DNA of 64,000 nucleotides. Origin: an uncultured Pseudomonadota bacterium. Its GTDB lineage: Bacteria; Pseudomonadota; Gammaproteobacteria; Steroidobacterales; Steroidobacteraceae. Location: contig CAISEB010000040.1 in assembly GCA_903884235.1 (NCBI GenBank), positions 1 to 64,000 on the forward strand, written 5' to 3'. The position numbers were made by a program, and so were the translations under genes. The notes beneath the pieces are model-generated. The model was not told the DNA's origin. It did no database searches and saw nothing but the letters and a program-made list of their open reading frames with translations. Each line of letters begins with the position of its first letter. The first letter of the stretch is position 1. Shown here piece by piece: positions 63,952 through 64,000 of the stretch.

Positions 63952-64000
63952 CGTACCAGGCGCGCGCCTCGCGCAGCCGCTGGAGCACGCCCGCCTTCTC
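63938..64000 (-). CDS. C-terminal end of an unidentified minus-strand gene
   Basis: An open frame entering from the right edge ends with a TGA at 63938-63940. Its last residues read EKAGVLQRLREARAWYAARQ, a plausible helical C terminus. Too short to identify. Confidence 0.4.
   Translation of the reverse strand, partial: EKAGVLQRLREARAWYAARQ

Overview
The window is a GC-rich (roughly 70% by eye), gene-dense stretch of chromosome with the gene order of a gammaproteobacterium. The diagnostic blocks are dapA / gcvR-bcp, the mlaFEDCB operon, rpsP-rimM-trmD-rplS beside ffh-corE-corB, and a Xanthomonas-type SUF regulator heading a suf operon. The large TonB-dependent receptor and the paired Lrp-type regulators suggest a Xanthomonadales/Nevskiales/Steroidobacter-like lineage, but that placement is inference. 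I saw no insertion sequence, phage gene, CRISPR array or plasmid feature.

Layout. 1-1669: 5' part of dnaX and the 4.5S SRP RNA gene, both on the minus strand. 1669-6589: an outer-membrane barrel gene with an apparent frameshift, a coupled cupredoxin gene and a TonB-dependent receptor. 6590-7457 is gene-free but holds several dyads. 7458-13796: tRNA-Ser(GGA), a short BamC-like lipoprotein, dapA, gcvR, bcp, a PIN-PhoH protein, bepA-like protease and mlaA. 13819-16938: mlaFEDCB on the minus strand, convergent with mlaA. 17211-24343: sufR-B-C-D-S-U-T, a Rieske ferredoxin and a SixA-like phosphatase. 24340-28089: putA and a divergent Lrp-type regulator. 28140-31190: an NTF2-like protein and a small module of two membrane proteins around a winged-helix regulator. 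31314-34650: NUDIX hydrolase, Hsp15, and the threonine catabolic pair kbl-tdh.

34969-42200 is the most unusual block. It holds five tightly overlapping genes behind a TTGACA promoter and a leader with competing hairpins: a membrane-anchored HEAT-repeat protein, a processive GT2 glycosyltransferase, a TPR + YaiO-type outer-membrane barrel, an LtaS-like phosphotransferase, and a secreted GH18-signature hydrolase that seems to start at CTG. Together they look like an uncharacterised synthase-dependent exopolysaccharide assembly, modification and export system.

42210-51155: sppA, the ribosome/tRNA operon rpsP-rimM-trmD-rplS with a strong terminator, ffh, corE, corB and radA. 51265-55150: a phospho-signalling cassette (CHASE2 Ser/Thr kinase, PP2C phosphatase, double-FHA protein). 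55116-58721: an FMN alpha-hydroxy-acid oxidase, a rhomboid protease and RhlE. 58802-63922: a branched-chain keto acid dehydrogenase operon (E1 alpha, E1 beta, E2, branched-chain aminotransferase) with a divergent Lrp-type regulator. The window ends in the last codons of an unidentified minus-strand gene.

Recurring logic: two catabolic operons (proline; branched-chain amino acids) are each paired head-to-head with their own Lrp-family regulator. The suf and HTH_34/DUF4173 modules each carry a visible palindrome at their promoters, as expected for local autoregulation.
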